This document shows, in pieces, positions 34,101 through 39,014 of a DNA stretch of 41,485 nt. Made by a program: the position numbers and the translations under genes. Origin of the DNA: Nemertoderma westbladi (lineage: Eukaryota; Xenacoelomorpha; Nemertodermatida; Nemertodermatidae). The notes beneath the pieces were generated by a model. That model was not told where the DNA came from, ran no database searches, and worked only from the letters and a program-made list of their open reading frames with translations. The DNA lies in the NCBI GenBank assembly GCA_032718475.1, contig JAUCBJ010004025.1, positions 1 to 41,485 of the forward strand, in the 5' to 3' direction. Numbering within the stretch: the first letter of the stretch is position 1; every line of letters begins with the position of its first letter.

Positions 34101-37100
34101 TTTAAAAAGGCTCTTTTCTCACTAATATTTTTTAAATTGAGTTAATTAACCTAACCTTTTTCACGAATTTTCAGAAAATTAGTTTAAAAAAGTCTTTCAA
34201 GGCCTTTGATTTAGTCTCTCGCTCACGTATGTTCAGCATACTTTCATTATATGGGATTCCTGATGAAATTATTGCAGCAATCAGATCAGTATACGATGGT
34301 TCGACAACATTTGTGTCTTCTGTTGATGGTGACACAGAACCATTTGAAGTGTTATGGGGCGTCCTCCAGGGAGACACACTTGCACCATTCTTGTTCATAA
34401 TTGTGGTTGACTATGTTCTAAGCATGTCCTAAGATCATCATAATGATGATGGGGTGATGATAACTCCACCTACTGGCTCCAGAAGTCGAGGAAATCCTGC
34501 TAAGTACCTAACTCTACTCTAAACTTTGATGATGACTTAGGAGTACTCTCAGAATCAGCAGAGGAAGCCCAACGGCTCCTCAGCTCCTTAGAACAGGCTG
34601 CTTCTAGTGTTGGTCTTTTTGTTAACGCCAAAATGATCAAAATTTTGACAGTTAACTATGAAAGTCCTCAGTAAATCTCTGATCGTATGAGCATAAGCTC
34701 AAAGGATGGTATGCTTGAGCATGTGGACGACTTCTGTTACCTGGGATCATGGATCCGGAAGTCAGGTGAGGACCTTCGAATACGTAAGGGAAATGCATGA
34801 CATAAGGGCAGCATTGAATGGGCTTTCCAGGATTTGTAAGTCACCGAGAATTAATCGGAAACTTAAGGTCCGATTTAGAGCAGCAGTAGTTCCAGTACTC
34901 CTCTATGGGAGTCCATGCTGGGCTCTAACTGCTGAGGACACCAAATATCTGGATGGCACATTCACAAGAATGCTACGTCGGGTTCACTGTGTCAAGTACA
35001 ATGCACACATCTACAACCAGACACTATATAACTTTCGAGGTATCTCATTGGTTCCCCCAAGCTTGACACTAGAACAAAGCCACATCCGCTTTGCAGGACA
35101 TTGTTTTCGCCATGAGGACCAGCCTGTGTACAATCTTGTGCTTTGGCAGCCCCATGGAGAAAATAAGCATGGTGGGCACTGGACAGCCCATGACTTGGAC
35201 ACTGACCTTGCAGATGTGGATAATCTTGCGAAAGTCATGGGGTTTATGGAGTTGTTGTAGAGGTGCAACTTTGTTGATAAGCCGGTATAGGATTCTTAAT
35301 GCACGCTGCATTGTGCCAATTGTGGATTGCATGGTGGTGACAAAGTGTATTTGTTAAGCTGGCATAGCATCTCAATGTGCAGTTTAATGCAGCAGACCAA
35401 TTATAGTATTTTAAACTATGATTACTTTTGAGATCATGGTTCCGGAAGTCAGGTGAAGACCTTCGGAAACGTAAGGGGATGCCCATGGGCAGCATTGAAT
35501 AGTCTGTCCAGGAATTGGAAGTCCCATAGAATAATAAGCAAAGGATTGAAAAGCATCGTGGCCATCCCATCTAGCAAATATGACGGGTGTGATAGGGAGT
35601 TGTGGCGGCGCAATTTTGTCGACAAGCTGGCACTGCGTTCTTGATATATATATATATATCAATGCAGAATGCCGATGGTAGTAGTATTAAACTATGATTA
35701 TTAATAAAATACTCGCAATCGACAACCAAAACAAATACGATGAAACTTTTTGACAAGAACACACATAATCAATAATTACCTACCATCTTTAACTAACAGT
35801 TGTTGTACCGGTACATGTAGTAAGGCCTAGGCGCAACTGTATAAGGGCATAGTTATCCTACGCCTACTGTGACATGCTCCCTTTTGAATTTAATTTAAAA
35901 AACCTGTCAATATCCTTTATACGGAATCCAATGTCTTCCTATATAGTAGTTGATAAGTTGGGATTTTAATTTTCATATCCGTGACATACGGTATCTGTTA
36001 AATCCGTAAGCAGAATGTTAACCCTAGTGTATTAGAAATGTGAAGATATTCCGAAATAAGAAAAAGTTCATACTCAATTTTCATTATTTTCCACAAAAAT
36101 TTAAATGTCTAATCTATTGTCGAATCCTTAATTGTAACATTTACCTTTTACTATGCTTAGCATATCATAGATCGAAATATAGTTGCACAAGTAATAAATC
36201 TTAATCAGTGGGAGTAGGCCAATTTGTAGTGAGAAGCTGCACTGTGACTGATTATGGCCTTCTTCCTAATAGTGGTAAGGCATACCTACTTATCGTCTGA
36301 CTGTTGCAAGGTCATCAGATATCTATCTCCATCCTACTGTCGTACCGGTACTCTCCCGCTATCCGTAGTATTAAATATTAATAAACTAGTACCAAGAAAC
36401 CGAGGGCAACTTTATGAAAATACATCTCGAATGCTGCAACATTCGCAGTTCTCAATCCAATTAGATCGTGAATCGAAATTGTTTCGCGAATATAAATTGT
36501 TTTGCCACTATTTATGCGTTGCCACTACTAATTGTTATGCCGCAATTGATAGTTTTGCCATTATTTACTGTTTGTGACAAAAATTGATTCATTTGACTCT
36601 ATCGAATATATTGCCACTATTGATTATTATATATTGCCACTATTGATTATTTTGCCACTATTGATTATTTTGCCACTATTGATTATTTTGCCACTATTGA
36701 TTATTATATATTGCCACTATTGATTATTATATTTTGCCACTATTGATTATTTTGCCACTATTGATTATTATATATTGCCACTATTGATTATTTTGCCACT
36801 ATTGATTATTATATTTTGCCACTATTGATTATTTTGCCACTATTGATTATTTTGCCACTATTGATTATTATATTTTGCCACTATTGATTATTTTGCCACT
36901 ATTGATTATTATATTTTGCCACTATTGATTATTATATTTTGCCACTATTGATTATTATATTTTGCCACTATTGATTATTATATTTTGCCACTATTGATTA
37001 TTTTGCCACTATTGATTATTATATTTTGCCACTATTGATTATTATATTTTGCCACTATTGATTATTTTGCCACTATTGATTATTATATTTTGCCACTATT

Positions 37101-38970
37101 GATTATTATATTTTGCCACTATTGATTATTATATTTTGCCACTATTGATTATTTTGCCACTATTGATTATTATATATTGCCACTATTGATTATTATATTT
37201 TGCCACTATTGATTATTTTGCCACTATTGATTATTATATATTGCCACTATTGATTATTATATTTTGCCACTATTGATTATTTTGCCACTATTGATTATTA
37301 TATATTGCCACTATTGATTATTATATTTTGCCACTATTGATTATTTTGCCACTATTGATTATTATATATTGCCACTATTGATTATTATATTTTGCCACTA
37401 TTGATTATTTTGCCACTATTGATTATTATATATTGCCACTATTGATTATTTTGCCACTATTGATTATTATATTTTGCCACTATTGATTATTTTGCCACTA
37501 TTGATTATTTTGCCACTATTGATTATTATATTTTGCCACTATTGATTATTTTGCCACTATTGATTATTATATATTGCCACTATTGATTATTATATTTTGC
37601 CACTATTGATTATTTTGCCACTATTGATTATTATATATTGCCACTATTGATTATTTTGCCACTATTGATTATTATATTTTGCCACTATTGATTATTTTGC
37701 CACTATTGATTATTTTGCCACTATTGATTATTATATTTTGCCACTATTGATTATTTTGCCACTATTGATTATTTTGCCACTATTGATTATTATATTTTGC
37801 CACTATTGATTATTTTGCCACTATTGATTATTTTGCCACTATTGATTATTATATTTTGCCACTATTGATTATTTTGCCACTATTGATTATTATATATTGC
37901 CACTATTGATTATTATATTTTGCCACTATTGATTATTTTGCCACTATTGATTATTATATATTGCCACTATTGATTATTTTGCCACTATTGATTATTATAT
38001 TTTGCCACTATTGATTATTTTGCCACTATTGATTATTTTGCCACTATTGATTATTATATTTTGCCACTATTGATTATTTTGCCACTATTGATTATTTTGC
38101 CACTATTGATTATTATATTTTGCCACTATTGATTATTTTGCCACTATTGATTATTTTGCCACTATTGATTATTTTGCCACTATTGATTATTATATATTGC
38201 CACTATTGATTATTTTGCCACTATTGATTATTATATTTTGCCACTATTGATTATTTTGCCACTATTGATTATTATATTTTGCCACTATTGATTATTATAT
38301 ATTGCCACTATTGATTATTTTGCCACTATTGATTATTTTGCCACTATTGATTATTATATATTGCCACTATTGATTATTTTGCCACTATTGATTATTATAT
38401 TTTGCCACTATTGATTATTTTGCCACTATTGATTATTATATTTTGCCACTATTGATTATTATATATTGCCACTATTGATTATTTTGCCACTATTGATTAT
38501 TTTGCCACTATTGATTATTATATTTTGCCACTATTGATTATTTTGCCACTATTGATTATTTTGCCACTATTGATTATTTTGCCACTATTGATTATTTTGC
38601 CACTATTGATTATTATATTTTGCCACTATTGATTATTTTGCCACTAATGATTATTTTGCCACTATTGATTATTTTGCCACTATCTATTATTTTGCCACTA
38701 TCTATTATTTTGCCACTATCTATTATTTTGCCACTATCTATTATTTTGCCGCTATTGATTGTTTTATATTTACCTTTTAGGTCCTACGCTCAAGTAATGG
38801 GTGCGGCATCGAACTTAATAGAAAATTCAACTCACACAGAAGATACGGTGGACGCGATAGCCAGAGTTGCTAAAACTGTTAAAATAGACGAGGAATTCTT
38901 GAGAATAAAGAAGTCTGACATATCGAAAATATCGACGTTGGGGATTGGGGGATTTGGGAGAGTCGAATTG
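7297..38970 (+). CDS. PRKG1: cGMP-dependent protein kinase, type I-like; 8 exons, 3' end outside window
   Basis: Gene-level entry. The serine/threonine kinase is activated by cGMP and acts as a cytosolic dimer. Joined coding segments are 7297-7607, 23945-24111, 24558-24671, 29270-29375, 31262-31361, 31512-31648, 31925-31996 and 38781-38970. They total 1197 nt, exactly 399 codons, with no internal stop and compatible phases at every junction. Domain order: coiled coil/leucine zipper (about 5-55), autoinhibitory AISAE (77-81), CNB-A (about 104-225, phosphate-binding cassette [14 protein letters not shown] at 181-194), CNB-B (about 226-345, cassette [16 protein letters not shown] at 305-320), linker, and kinase glycine loop [10 protein letters not shown] (390-399). 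This is the layout of animal PKG I and Drosophila foraging. The remaining kinase exons (VAIK lysine, HRD, DFG) are absent and must lie past 41485. Oddities: Gln317 in the B site where Thr is usual, a GC-AG intron 3, and introns dominated by satellites. Confidence 0.96.
7608..7880. other. Start of PKG intron 1, no gene
   Basis: Canonical donor gtaagt at 7608. The segment has several cagacagac/gtctgtctg inverted stretches (7690-7745, 7861-7875) that could fold into imperfect hairpins. Nothing coding is seen. Confidence 0.5.
7881..10175 (-). pseudogene. LINE family A, copy A: degenerate APE-type non-LTR retrotransposon
   Basis: Read on the minus strand from about 10175 to 7881. The 5' part encodes the C-terminal end of an AP-type endonuclease ([14 protein letters not shown], with the SDH motif, near 10160-10110). 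A basic linker follows (10032-9724), then the RT N-terminal region ([16 protein letters not shown] near 9310), palm motif A ([11 protein letters not shown] near 9020), motif B ([19 protein letters not shown]), motif C ([13 protein letters not shown]) and a C-terminal domain ([20 protein letters not shown]). Frames shift between these blocks (for example near 9650, 9400, 9040, 8470), so it is dead. The 5' end is truncated. The 3' end is an AGCTGC-rich hairpin and a (TAG)n tail at 7881-7898. APE endonuclease plus RT puts it outside the R2-type group; exact clade not resolved. Confidence 0.85.
10292..10498. repeat. 13-bp minisatellite, about 16 copies
   Basis: Tandem copies of gcttactgagact, almost perfect apart from single changes near 10325 (tgaaact), 10431 (cagagact) and the last two units. 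It sits in intron 1 about 120 bp beyond the truncated 5' end of LINE-A copy A. No function is apparent. Confidence 0.95.
10499..10781. other. Intron 1 spacer, nothing recognised
   Basis: A moderately GC-rich patch (10499-10645) grades into AT-rich sequence. There is no convincing coding frame, RNA gene or repeat relation within the window. Confidence 0.4.
10782..10886 (+). mobile_element. One end of a hAT-like element
   Basis: Begins CAGTGGCGTAACCA, a common hAT-superfamily terminal inverted repeat, and continues as an abruptly GC-rich stretch (gggcgagcgaccgccccagggcgcc) inside AT-rich DNA. The opposite end (TTACGCCACTG) is not found downstream, so it looks like a fragment. The same type of end is intact in the 76-bp element at 33258-33333. 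Confidence 0.5.
10887..11440. other. Intron 1 spacer, nothing recognised
   Basis: AT-rich non-coding DNA with a short direct duplication (gttacagtaacctt near 11135-11153) and no supportable gene. Confidence 0.4.
11441..12070. repeat. Degenerate repeats: short tttagttccaat copies, then a 54-bp array (about 11 units)
   Basis: From 11441 to 11515 the motif aatttagttccaat recurs four times. From about 11516 a diverged unit of 50-58 bp repeats: it starts with (g)aggccttcgcgcagc, continues (t)gataaatactgaaaagagct and ends gaaactgttcag. Units begin near 11518, 11571, 11627, 11686, 11740, 11790, 11840, 11895, 11953, 12003 and 12058. A stray related unit lies at 13030-13095. Divergence is much higher than in the other arrays, so this is an old array. 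Confidence 0.85.
12071..12950. other. Intron 1 spacer with G-tracts
   Basis: Holds a G-run at about 12131-12143 with further G-runs at 12158-12166 and 12182-12188, then ordinary AT-rich DNA. No gene is seen. The G-runs could mark remnants of the MITE type with G/C-tract ends, but no terminal repeats are recognisable. Confidence 0.4.
12951..12994. repeat. Poly-G / poly-C foldback
   Basis: About 13 G, then cGGGGcagtg, then about 21 C in immediate succession. The G arm can pair with the C arm across a loop of about 10 bases, giving a very stable hairpin; the G arm alone could form a quadruplex. Tract lengths are assembly-sensitive. Confidence 0.85.
12995..13519. other. Intron 1 spacer with one stray 54-bp unit
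   Basis: Contains one unit (13030-13095) of the 54-bp repeat seen at 11516-12070, then AT-rich DNA up to the LINE at 13520. No gene is seen. Confidence 0.4.
13500..15345 (+). mobile_element. CR1-like LINE insertion with its 3' UTR
   Basis: The element covers the truncated RT frame and a 3' UTR ending in the block ccttggaaataagctgcaaa, ...ctttaggggtaatcctatatgttatgtt (15291-15340), typical of CR1/L2-type 3' ends. A second 3' end of this family lies at 28960-29190 on the minus strand, where the same block is reverse-complemented. The left edge is set by loss of RT homology; no target-site duplication was found. Confidence 0.85.
13520..15088 (+). CDS. Reverse transcriptase of a CR1-like (Jockey-superfamily) LINE, 5' truncated
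   Basis: One open frame of about 520 codons runs from 13520, just after a stop at 13517-13519, to the TAG at 15086. It begins inside the RT domain ([17 protein letters not shown]), so the N-terminal endonuclease is missing through 5' truncation, not a frameshift. Visible motifs: [34 protein letters not shown], motif [17 protein letters not shown], motif [14 protein letters not shown], motif C YADD, then thumb and a C-terminal domain ([22 protein letters not shown]). All catalytic aspartates are present and there is no stop or frameshift, so this copy is young relative to LINE family A. It is in intron 1, sense to the kinase gene. Confidence 0.93.
   Translation, partial: NPFLRISFLKIYLAYQPQKVLDLIPARFLKDGAEVLKVPITFIINYSIVDNVVPDELKLAKVVPLYKKNSKVEPCNYRPVSILSIVSKILERSVFLQLEAHLSRLNLIYELQSGFRKSYSTDTCLINLTDTIRCNNAKGLYTGMVMLDLQKAFDTVDHEILLGKLGLMGVGSIDWFKSYLSDRGQTVVISKSQSTVQEITCGVPQGSILGPLLFVCYVNDMISSIDPDFKLILYADDSALIFSHKDPIHISQKLSAVLESCNEWLVDNKLSIHYGKTESILFGSKRKLKKVTKFEVTSNGHKIENKKEVKYLGATLDNCLSGESTVKNIFSKVNSRLRFLYRNKNSLNTDSRKLLCSSLIQCHMDYACSSWYEGLTKQLKCKLQVAQNKVVRFIKDYKPRHHLTPDDFSESGLLNLDSRVKQLRLNHVHKVYNGKCPNYLKQKFNRVRDTHSYSTRASASNFYLPNCKSFESDTFFFNGIKNWNALPNEIKNLNNQHSFKSAVKSHLRVQCKNRYNSPTVSY
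15346..16498. other. Intron 1 spacer, no gene recognised
   Basis: AT-rich, without a long open frame, RNA gene or tandem array. The first part (15346-15400) matches the region around 28970-29020 reverse-complemented, so the CR1-like family may extend a little past the boundary given. Confidence 0.4.
16499..16790. repeat. Cluster of TGTCAA...TTGACA dyads
   Basis: Five or more copies of a palindromic half-site pair occur here: ttgtcaattttgacat (16516-16531), tgtcaatattgaca (16684-16697), atgttaatgttgacat (16703-16718), ttgtcaaaattgacaa (16749-16764) and gtcaatattgaca (16766-16778). Each is a near-perfect inverted repeat of TGTCAA with 2-4 central A/T bases. The spacing is irregular, so this is not a simple tandem array. 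It may be the inside of a foldback element or a cluster of protein-binding sites. Confidence 0.6.
16791..17430. other. Intron 1 spacer with a C-tract and a small palindrome
   Basis: Has a C-run of about 18 bases at 17020-17037 and a perfect palindrome at 17060-17080 (arms TTAGCGGATT and AATCCGCTAA around one G). The rest is AT-rich with no gene. Confidence 0.45.
17431..17532 (-). mobile_element. 3' end of LINE family A with an AT microsatellite
   Basis: Matches the 3' terminus of LINE-A copy A (7885-7950): tactactactaggatcggcatgctgc, gcagctgcatt, then tgtgccggcttgtcga. The homology is interrupted by an (AT)n run with related spacer at about 17470-17510. Only the last 100 bp of the LINE are present. 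Confidence 0.75.
17533..18063. other. Intron 1 spacer upstream of the tRNA gene
   Basis: No open frame or repeat that can be supported. It holds a few gtaccattatag/ggtaccatt-type short inverted stretches near 17590-17610. Confidence 0.4.
18064..18135 (+). tRNA. tRNA-Ala-CGC: tRNA-Ala (anticodon CGC)
   Basis: A 72-nt sequence folds as a full cloverleaf: acceptor stem GGGGACG / CGTCTCC with discriminator A, D arm GCTC AGTGGTAGA GCG(C), anticodon stem CTCGA / TCGAG around loop TTCGCAT (anticodon CGC), T arm GCGAG TTCAATC CTCGC. Position 3:70 is G:U, the alanine identity element. Box A (TAGCTCAGTGG) and box B (GTTCAATCC) are intact, and a T8 terminator follows at 18141. No intron and no CCA are encoded. 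It lies inside PKG intron 1 on the same strand, with its own internal Pol III promoter. Confidence 0.95.
18141..18148 (+). terminator. Pol III T8 terminator of tRNA-Ala
   Basis: Eight consecutive T starting five bases after the tRNA 3' end, the usual RNA polymerase III stop. Confidence 0.85.
18149..18537. other. Intron 1 spacer between the tRNA and the 31-bp satellite
   Basis: AT-rich DNA. No gene, RNA or repeat can be supported. Confidence 0.4.
18538..20618. repeat. 31-bp satellite array, about 67 copies
   Basis: The unit starts taaatacctaatgccgtg and ends ttgtatatggcgg (31 bp). From 18541 to about 19690 some 37 consecutive units are identical. Variants (gtggtgtat, gtgatgtat, single changes such as tacatgg, tacgtaat) occur only in the right-hand part (19700-20618). 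The period keeps TAA stops in frame, so it is not coding. It lies in PKG intron 1. Confidence 0.98.
20619..21044. other. Intron 1 spacer between two satellites
   Basis: About 425 bp of AT-rich DNA between the 31-bp and the 43-bp arrays. Nothing further is recognised. Confidence 0.4.
21045..22846. repeat. 43-bp satellite array, about 42 copies
   Basis: The unit starts gtataaagcgcgaaccca and continues atctctgcagccagttagttagtct (43 bp). Variation is at a few sites: cag/cgg/tgg in ctgcagcc, gttagttag/gttagatag/gttagttac, and acccaat/acctaat. In the last 250 bp the variant gtataaaacgcg appears and spreads. One unit has an extra base (cggaccag near 21760). Non-coding, in PKG intron 1. Confidence 0.98.
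22847..23263. other. Intron 1 spacer, no gene recognised
   Basis: Contains a short tggatggagggtggaggggtgg purine-rich patch at 23056-23077. No gene is supported. Confidence 0.4.
23264..23690 (+). repeat. 63-bp minisatellite, about 6 units, partly open in one frame
   Basis: Units of 63 bp (one of 69) start near gaacaggcattcctttaggaa, followed by cagagtggaagggtttactgt and ggaagatcacccatggcggt. Because 63 is a multiple of 3, five units stay open in one frame for 105 codons (motif [18 protein letters not shown] repeated) until a TAG at 23579. The sixth unit is out of frame. It lies about 250 bp upstream of PKG exon 2. No good splice sites flank it, and the peptide resembles nothing I know, so I treat it as non-coding. 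Confidence 0.85.
23945..24111 (+). CDS. PRKG1: PKG exon 2: start of cGMP-binding domain A
   Basis: Acceptor ttttctttcag|C at 23944, donor gaag|gtaagc at 24112. The exon completes Ser104 and encodes residues 105-159 plus one base. It reads [18 protein letters not shown], then an REIVDCM...EYGRDINII stretch and [13 protein letters not shown], the N-terminal helical part and first beta strands of PKG CNB-A. The phase (2 in, 1 out) matches exons 1 and 3, which shows that 16.3 kb of intron 1 are spliced out in one piece or through steps that leave no coding exon. Confidence 0.96.
24112..24557. other. PKG intron 2 (446 bp)
   Basis: GT-AG intron with acceptor ctttactttcag. It contains the 29-bp palindrome flanked by direct repeats described separately at 24369-24415. 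Nothing else is recognised. Confidence 0.85.
24369..24415. repeat. 29-bp palindrome between 9-bp direct repeats
   Basis: GCATCGGTT occurs at 24369-24377 and again at 24407-24415. Between the copies lie 29 bases with arms TCCAGTCTC and GAGACTGGA around the core ACCCTAGGGG, and only one mismatched pair in the whole dyad. The layout is that of a tiny foldback insertion with a 9-bp target-site duplication. Confidence 0.85.
24558..24671 (+). CDS. PRKG1: PKG exon 3: phosphate-binding cassette of domain A
   Basis: Encodes residues 160-197 plus one base. Contains GKVEVSKDG and the cassette [17 protein letters not shown], with Gly182-Glu183 and Arg192 for the cyclic phosphate and Thr193 as the guanine-contacting residue expected of a cGMP-selective site. 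The exon ends gtcaaag|gcaagt: the donor is GC, not GT. This is the only end that keeps phase with exon 4 and continues the family sequence; reading on gives an unrelated peptide and a stop within about 20 codons. Confidence 0.95.
24836..25096 (-). mobile_element. 261-bp TIR element with a tRNA-Gly-like core
   Basis: Ends are TTGGTGTTTTGGGTGAAT and its near-perfect inverted copy (one mismatch in 18), flanked by TATTA on both sides (24831-24835, 25097-25101). On the minus strand the middle contains a tRNA-like module: box A tagtagaatgg, a cttccaa anticodon-like loop and box B gttcgatcc. Terminal inverted repeats with a short duplication argue for a MITE. The tRNA-like core suggests it swallowed a SINE, or that a SINE acquired such ends. 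A related inner segment lies inverted at 27700-27885. Confidence 0.75.
25327..27507 (-). mobile_element. 5'-truncated RLE-type retroelement inserted in the MITE
   Basis: The insertion is bounded by a 13-bp target-site duplication, gcgggatattaat, at 25314-25326 and 27508-27520. The uninterrupted MITE copy has this sequence once (gcgggatattatt near 39199). Read on the minus strand, it starts within the RT domain and ends after about 180 bp of AT-rich 3' UTR without a poly-A tail. Target-primed integration with 5' truncation explains the structure. Confidence 0.9.
25513..27507 (-). pseudogene. Reverse transcriptase plus C-terminal restriction-like endonuclease, frameshifted
   Basis: Minus strand, from 27507 down. 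RT part: [32 protein letters not shown] (motif A), [15 protein letters not shown] (motif B), [11 protein letters not shown] (motif C). A linker follows with [17 protein letters not shown]. Next is a [18 protein letters not shown] segment, a zinc-knuckle-like CDGCG...HGLNC and the RHNELRD block, then RCDIGIRG...ALIDIKV, a PD-(D/E)XK-like nuclease core. Frame breaks near 26575, 26265 and 26115 make it a dead copy. A C-terminal nuclease with CCHC-type cysteines is the plan of R2/NeSL-like elements, but the RT motifs do not let me name the clade. Confidence 0.82.
27584..28644. other. Intron 3 repeat-rich segment with hairpins
   Basis: 27700-27885 repeats, in the opposite orientation, the inner part of the TIR element at 24836-25096, including its tRNA-like module (agtggaatggttagag, gttcgatccc). 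Next come a GAGCGGA/TCCGCTC hairpin (27893-27912) and a perfect 14-bp-arm hairpin (27957-27988), then a G-run of about 21 bases at 28082-28102. From 28103 to 28644 I see only AT-rich non-coding DNA. Confidence 0.65.
28645..28893. mobile_element. TIR element with a tRNA-like interior
   Basis: Ends are ggttctgttcagaaat (28645-28660) and the inverted atttctgaacaaaac (28877-28891). Inside, on the minus strand, is tggctcaactggttagtgct, a tRNA D-arm / box A sequence, and ggttcaacc, a box-B-like block. The same ends occur at 39269-40155, where the interior has become a minisatellite. No clear target duplication: only ATAT on both sides. Confidence 0.6.
28960..29190 (-). mobile_element. 3' end of a CR1-like LINE
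   Basis: Reverse complement of the 3' end of the LINE at 13500-15345: aatgtaccggtataaaggta, ttgtccaacataacat, ggattacccctaaagctttgcagctta and aggaggtcctttatgtta are shared. An inserted or duplicated piece of about 70 bp lies at 29030-29105. Only the 3' UTR is present. It ends about 80 bp upstream of PKG exon 4. Confidence 0.8.
29270..29375 (+). CDS. PRKG1: PKG exon 4: end of cGMP-binding domain A
   Basis: Acceptor atatttgcag|C, donor cgagg|gtaagt. Encodes residues 198-232 plus two bases: [20 protein letters not shown] followed by [23 protein letters not shown].xFQTIMM is a strongly conserved PKG stretch after the A-site cassette, including the helix that leads into CNB-B. The phase with exon 3 is only kept if exon 3 uses the GC donor at 24672. 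Confidence 0.96.
29376..31261. other. PKG intron 4 (1886 bp), mostly a tandem array
   Basis: GT-AG intron. 29376-29553 and 30940-31261 are AT-rich without genes. A block near 31108-31155 (gaaaccctgacacagtaacctgttcctttcc) resembles pieces at 6030 and 39155. The rest is the 35/37-bp array. Confidence 0.8.
29554..30939. repeat. 35/37-bp tandem array, about 38 copies
   Basis: Units start gttaacctcatcaactcaac and continue acatttaagttgtat (35 bp) or acattattaagttgtat (37 bp). The two length classes are interspersed and share substitutions (gttaaattc, gttaaactc, ttgcatg), pointing to local block duplications. It fills most of PKG intron 4. Confidence 0.97.
31262..31361 (+). CDS. PRKG1: PKG exon 5: start of cGMP-binding domain B
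   Basis: Acceptor tatccctctag|G, donor agacaa|gtaaga. Completes Gly233 and encodes residues 234-266: [20 protein letters not shown] followed by [13 protein letters not shown]. This matches the helix and first strands of PKG CNB-B (human VPTFQSL...LSKLADVLEE...GEYIIRQG). Ends in phase 0, directly continued by GASGE in exon 6. Confidence 0.96.
31512..31648 (+). CDS. PRKG1: PKG exon 6: domain B core
   Basis: Acceptor tctatacag|G, donor cacgg|gtgagc. Encodes residues 267-311 plus two bases: [19 protein letters not shown], a divergent loop, then [14 protein letters not shown]. The FGEKAL part opens the phosphate-binding cassette of the B site, with Gly306-Glu307 for the ribose contact. Introns 5 (150 bp) and 6 (276 bp) on either side are short and free of repeats, unlike the other introns apart from intron 2. 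Confidence 0.96.
31925..31996 (+). CDS. PRKG1: PKG exon 7: rest of the B-site cassette
   Basis: A 72-nt exon with acceptor tttttactaacag|G and donor cagaga|gtgagt. Completes Gly312 and encodes residues 313-335: [20 protein letters not shown], then LDR. Arg316, the cyclic-phosphate contact, is present. The next residue, usually Thr (EDVRTANVIA in vertebrate PKG I), is Gln317 here. The last ten exon bases (tagacagaga) and the donor are the first copy of a 43-bp tandem array that continues through the start of intron 7. Confidence 0.95.
31987..32798 (+). repeat. 43-bp array made from the exon 7 / intron 7 boundary, 19 copies
   Basis: The unit is tagacagagagtgagtat, then atattattggtatatttacctatta (43 bp). 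Starts of gacagaga fall every 43 bp, without any indel, from 31989 (inside exon 7) to 32763: the genuine boundary plus 18 intronic copies. Most copies keep aga|gtgagt, the same donor as exon 7; early and mid-array copies at about 32032 and 32290 have gtgggt. Each unit also ends in a tttacctattatag acceptor-like string. Confidence 0.97.
32799..33257. other. Intron 7 spacer
   Basis: No gene is seen. A G-run of about 13 bases lies at 33180-33192 and a short gaagctcctcgttt duplication near 32910-32935. Confidence 0.4.
33258..33333. mobile_element. 76-bp hAT-like MITE with internal G-run
   Basis: Ends are TAGAGGCGTAGCGAC and, inverted, CAGAGGCATAGCGAGC, flanked on both sides by TACATCAT (33250-33257, 33334-33341), an 8-bp target-site duplication. 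The CAGAGGCGTAGC-type terminus is a usual hAT end. Between the inverted repeats there is little besides gggtaaggga and a G-run of about 22 bases. Confidence 0.85.
33342..34184. other. Intron 7 spacer, nothing recognised
   Basis: AT-rich DNA without supportable features up to the LINE-A copy. Confidence 0.4.
34185..35690 (+). pseudogene. LINE family A, copy B: 5'-truncated and broken
   Basis: Begins within the RT at [14 protein letters not shown] (motif A) and continues through [20 protein letters not shown] (motif B). Motif C is damaged: the place of FADD in copy A reads like FDDD and a frame break lies just before it. The C-terminal domain ([20 protein letters not shown]) is in the frame of 34706-35260. 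The 3' part carries the family tail (gtcgacaagctggcactgcg, ending in gccgatggtagtagta). Around 35430-35640 a second set of 3'-terminal sequence follows the first (35250-35340), so two 3' ends are joined or partly duplicated. Orientation is opposite to copy A in intron 1. Confidence 0.85.
35691..36497. other. Intron 7 spacer, nothing recognised
   Basis: AT-rich DNA with no supportable gene or repeat before the 18/23-bp array. Confidence 0.4.
36498..38765. repeat. 18/23-bp array (about 110 units) reaching the exon 8 acceptor
   Basis: Short unit ttgccactattgattatt (18 bp); long units add 5 bases (attatattttgcc or attatatattgcc, 23 bp). Degenerate units at 36498-36600 open the array. Short and long units follow recurring orders (for example 23-23-18 around 37140-37440), a local higher-order structure. 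Near the end (38680-38760) the variant ctatctattatt takes over. The last unit stops about 20 bases before the splice acceptor of exon 8. Confidence 0.97.
38781..38970 (+). CDS. PRKG1: PKG exon 8: end of domain B, linker, kinase glycine loop
   Basis: Acceptor atatttaccttttag|G, donor gaattg|gtagga. Completes Glu336 and encodes residues 337-399: [15 protein letters not shown], a variable acidic linker, then [20 protein letters not shown] and [14 protein letters not shown] is the P-loop at the start of the AGC-type kinase domain (human [10 protein letters not shown]). Translation past the donor meets a stop after three codons. The exon ends in phase 0 at the position where vertebrate PRKG1 also has VEL|VQL. 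The following exons are not in the window. Confidence 0.95.
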
Positions 38971-39014
38971 GTAGGAAATTGATAATTATTAGTTAATAAA
39001 CAATGTAATATTAA

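Noticed and set aside
36254-36577. Plus-strand 107-codon open frame before the 18/23-bp array
   Set aside because: No recognisable domain, ends in degenerate array units, and no splice signals to join it with the kinase gene.
38620-38780. In-frame upstream extension of exon 8 ([14 protein letters not shown]... repeats)
   Set aside because: This is translated 18-bp array. The acceptor tttaccttttag at 38780 and the phase from exon 7 place the exon start at 38781.
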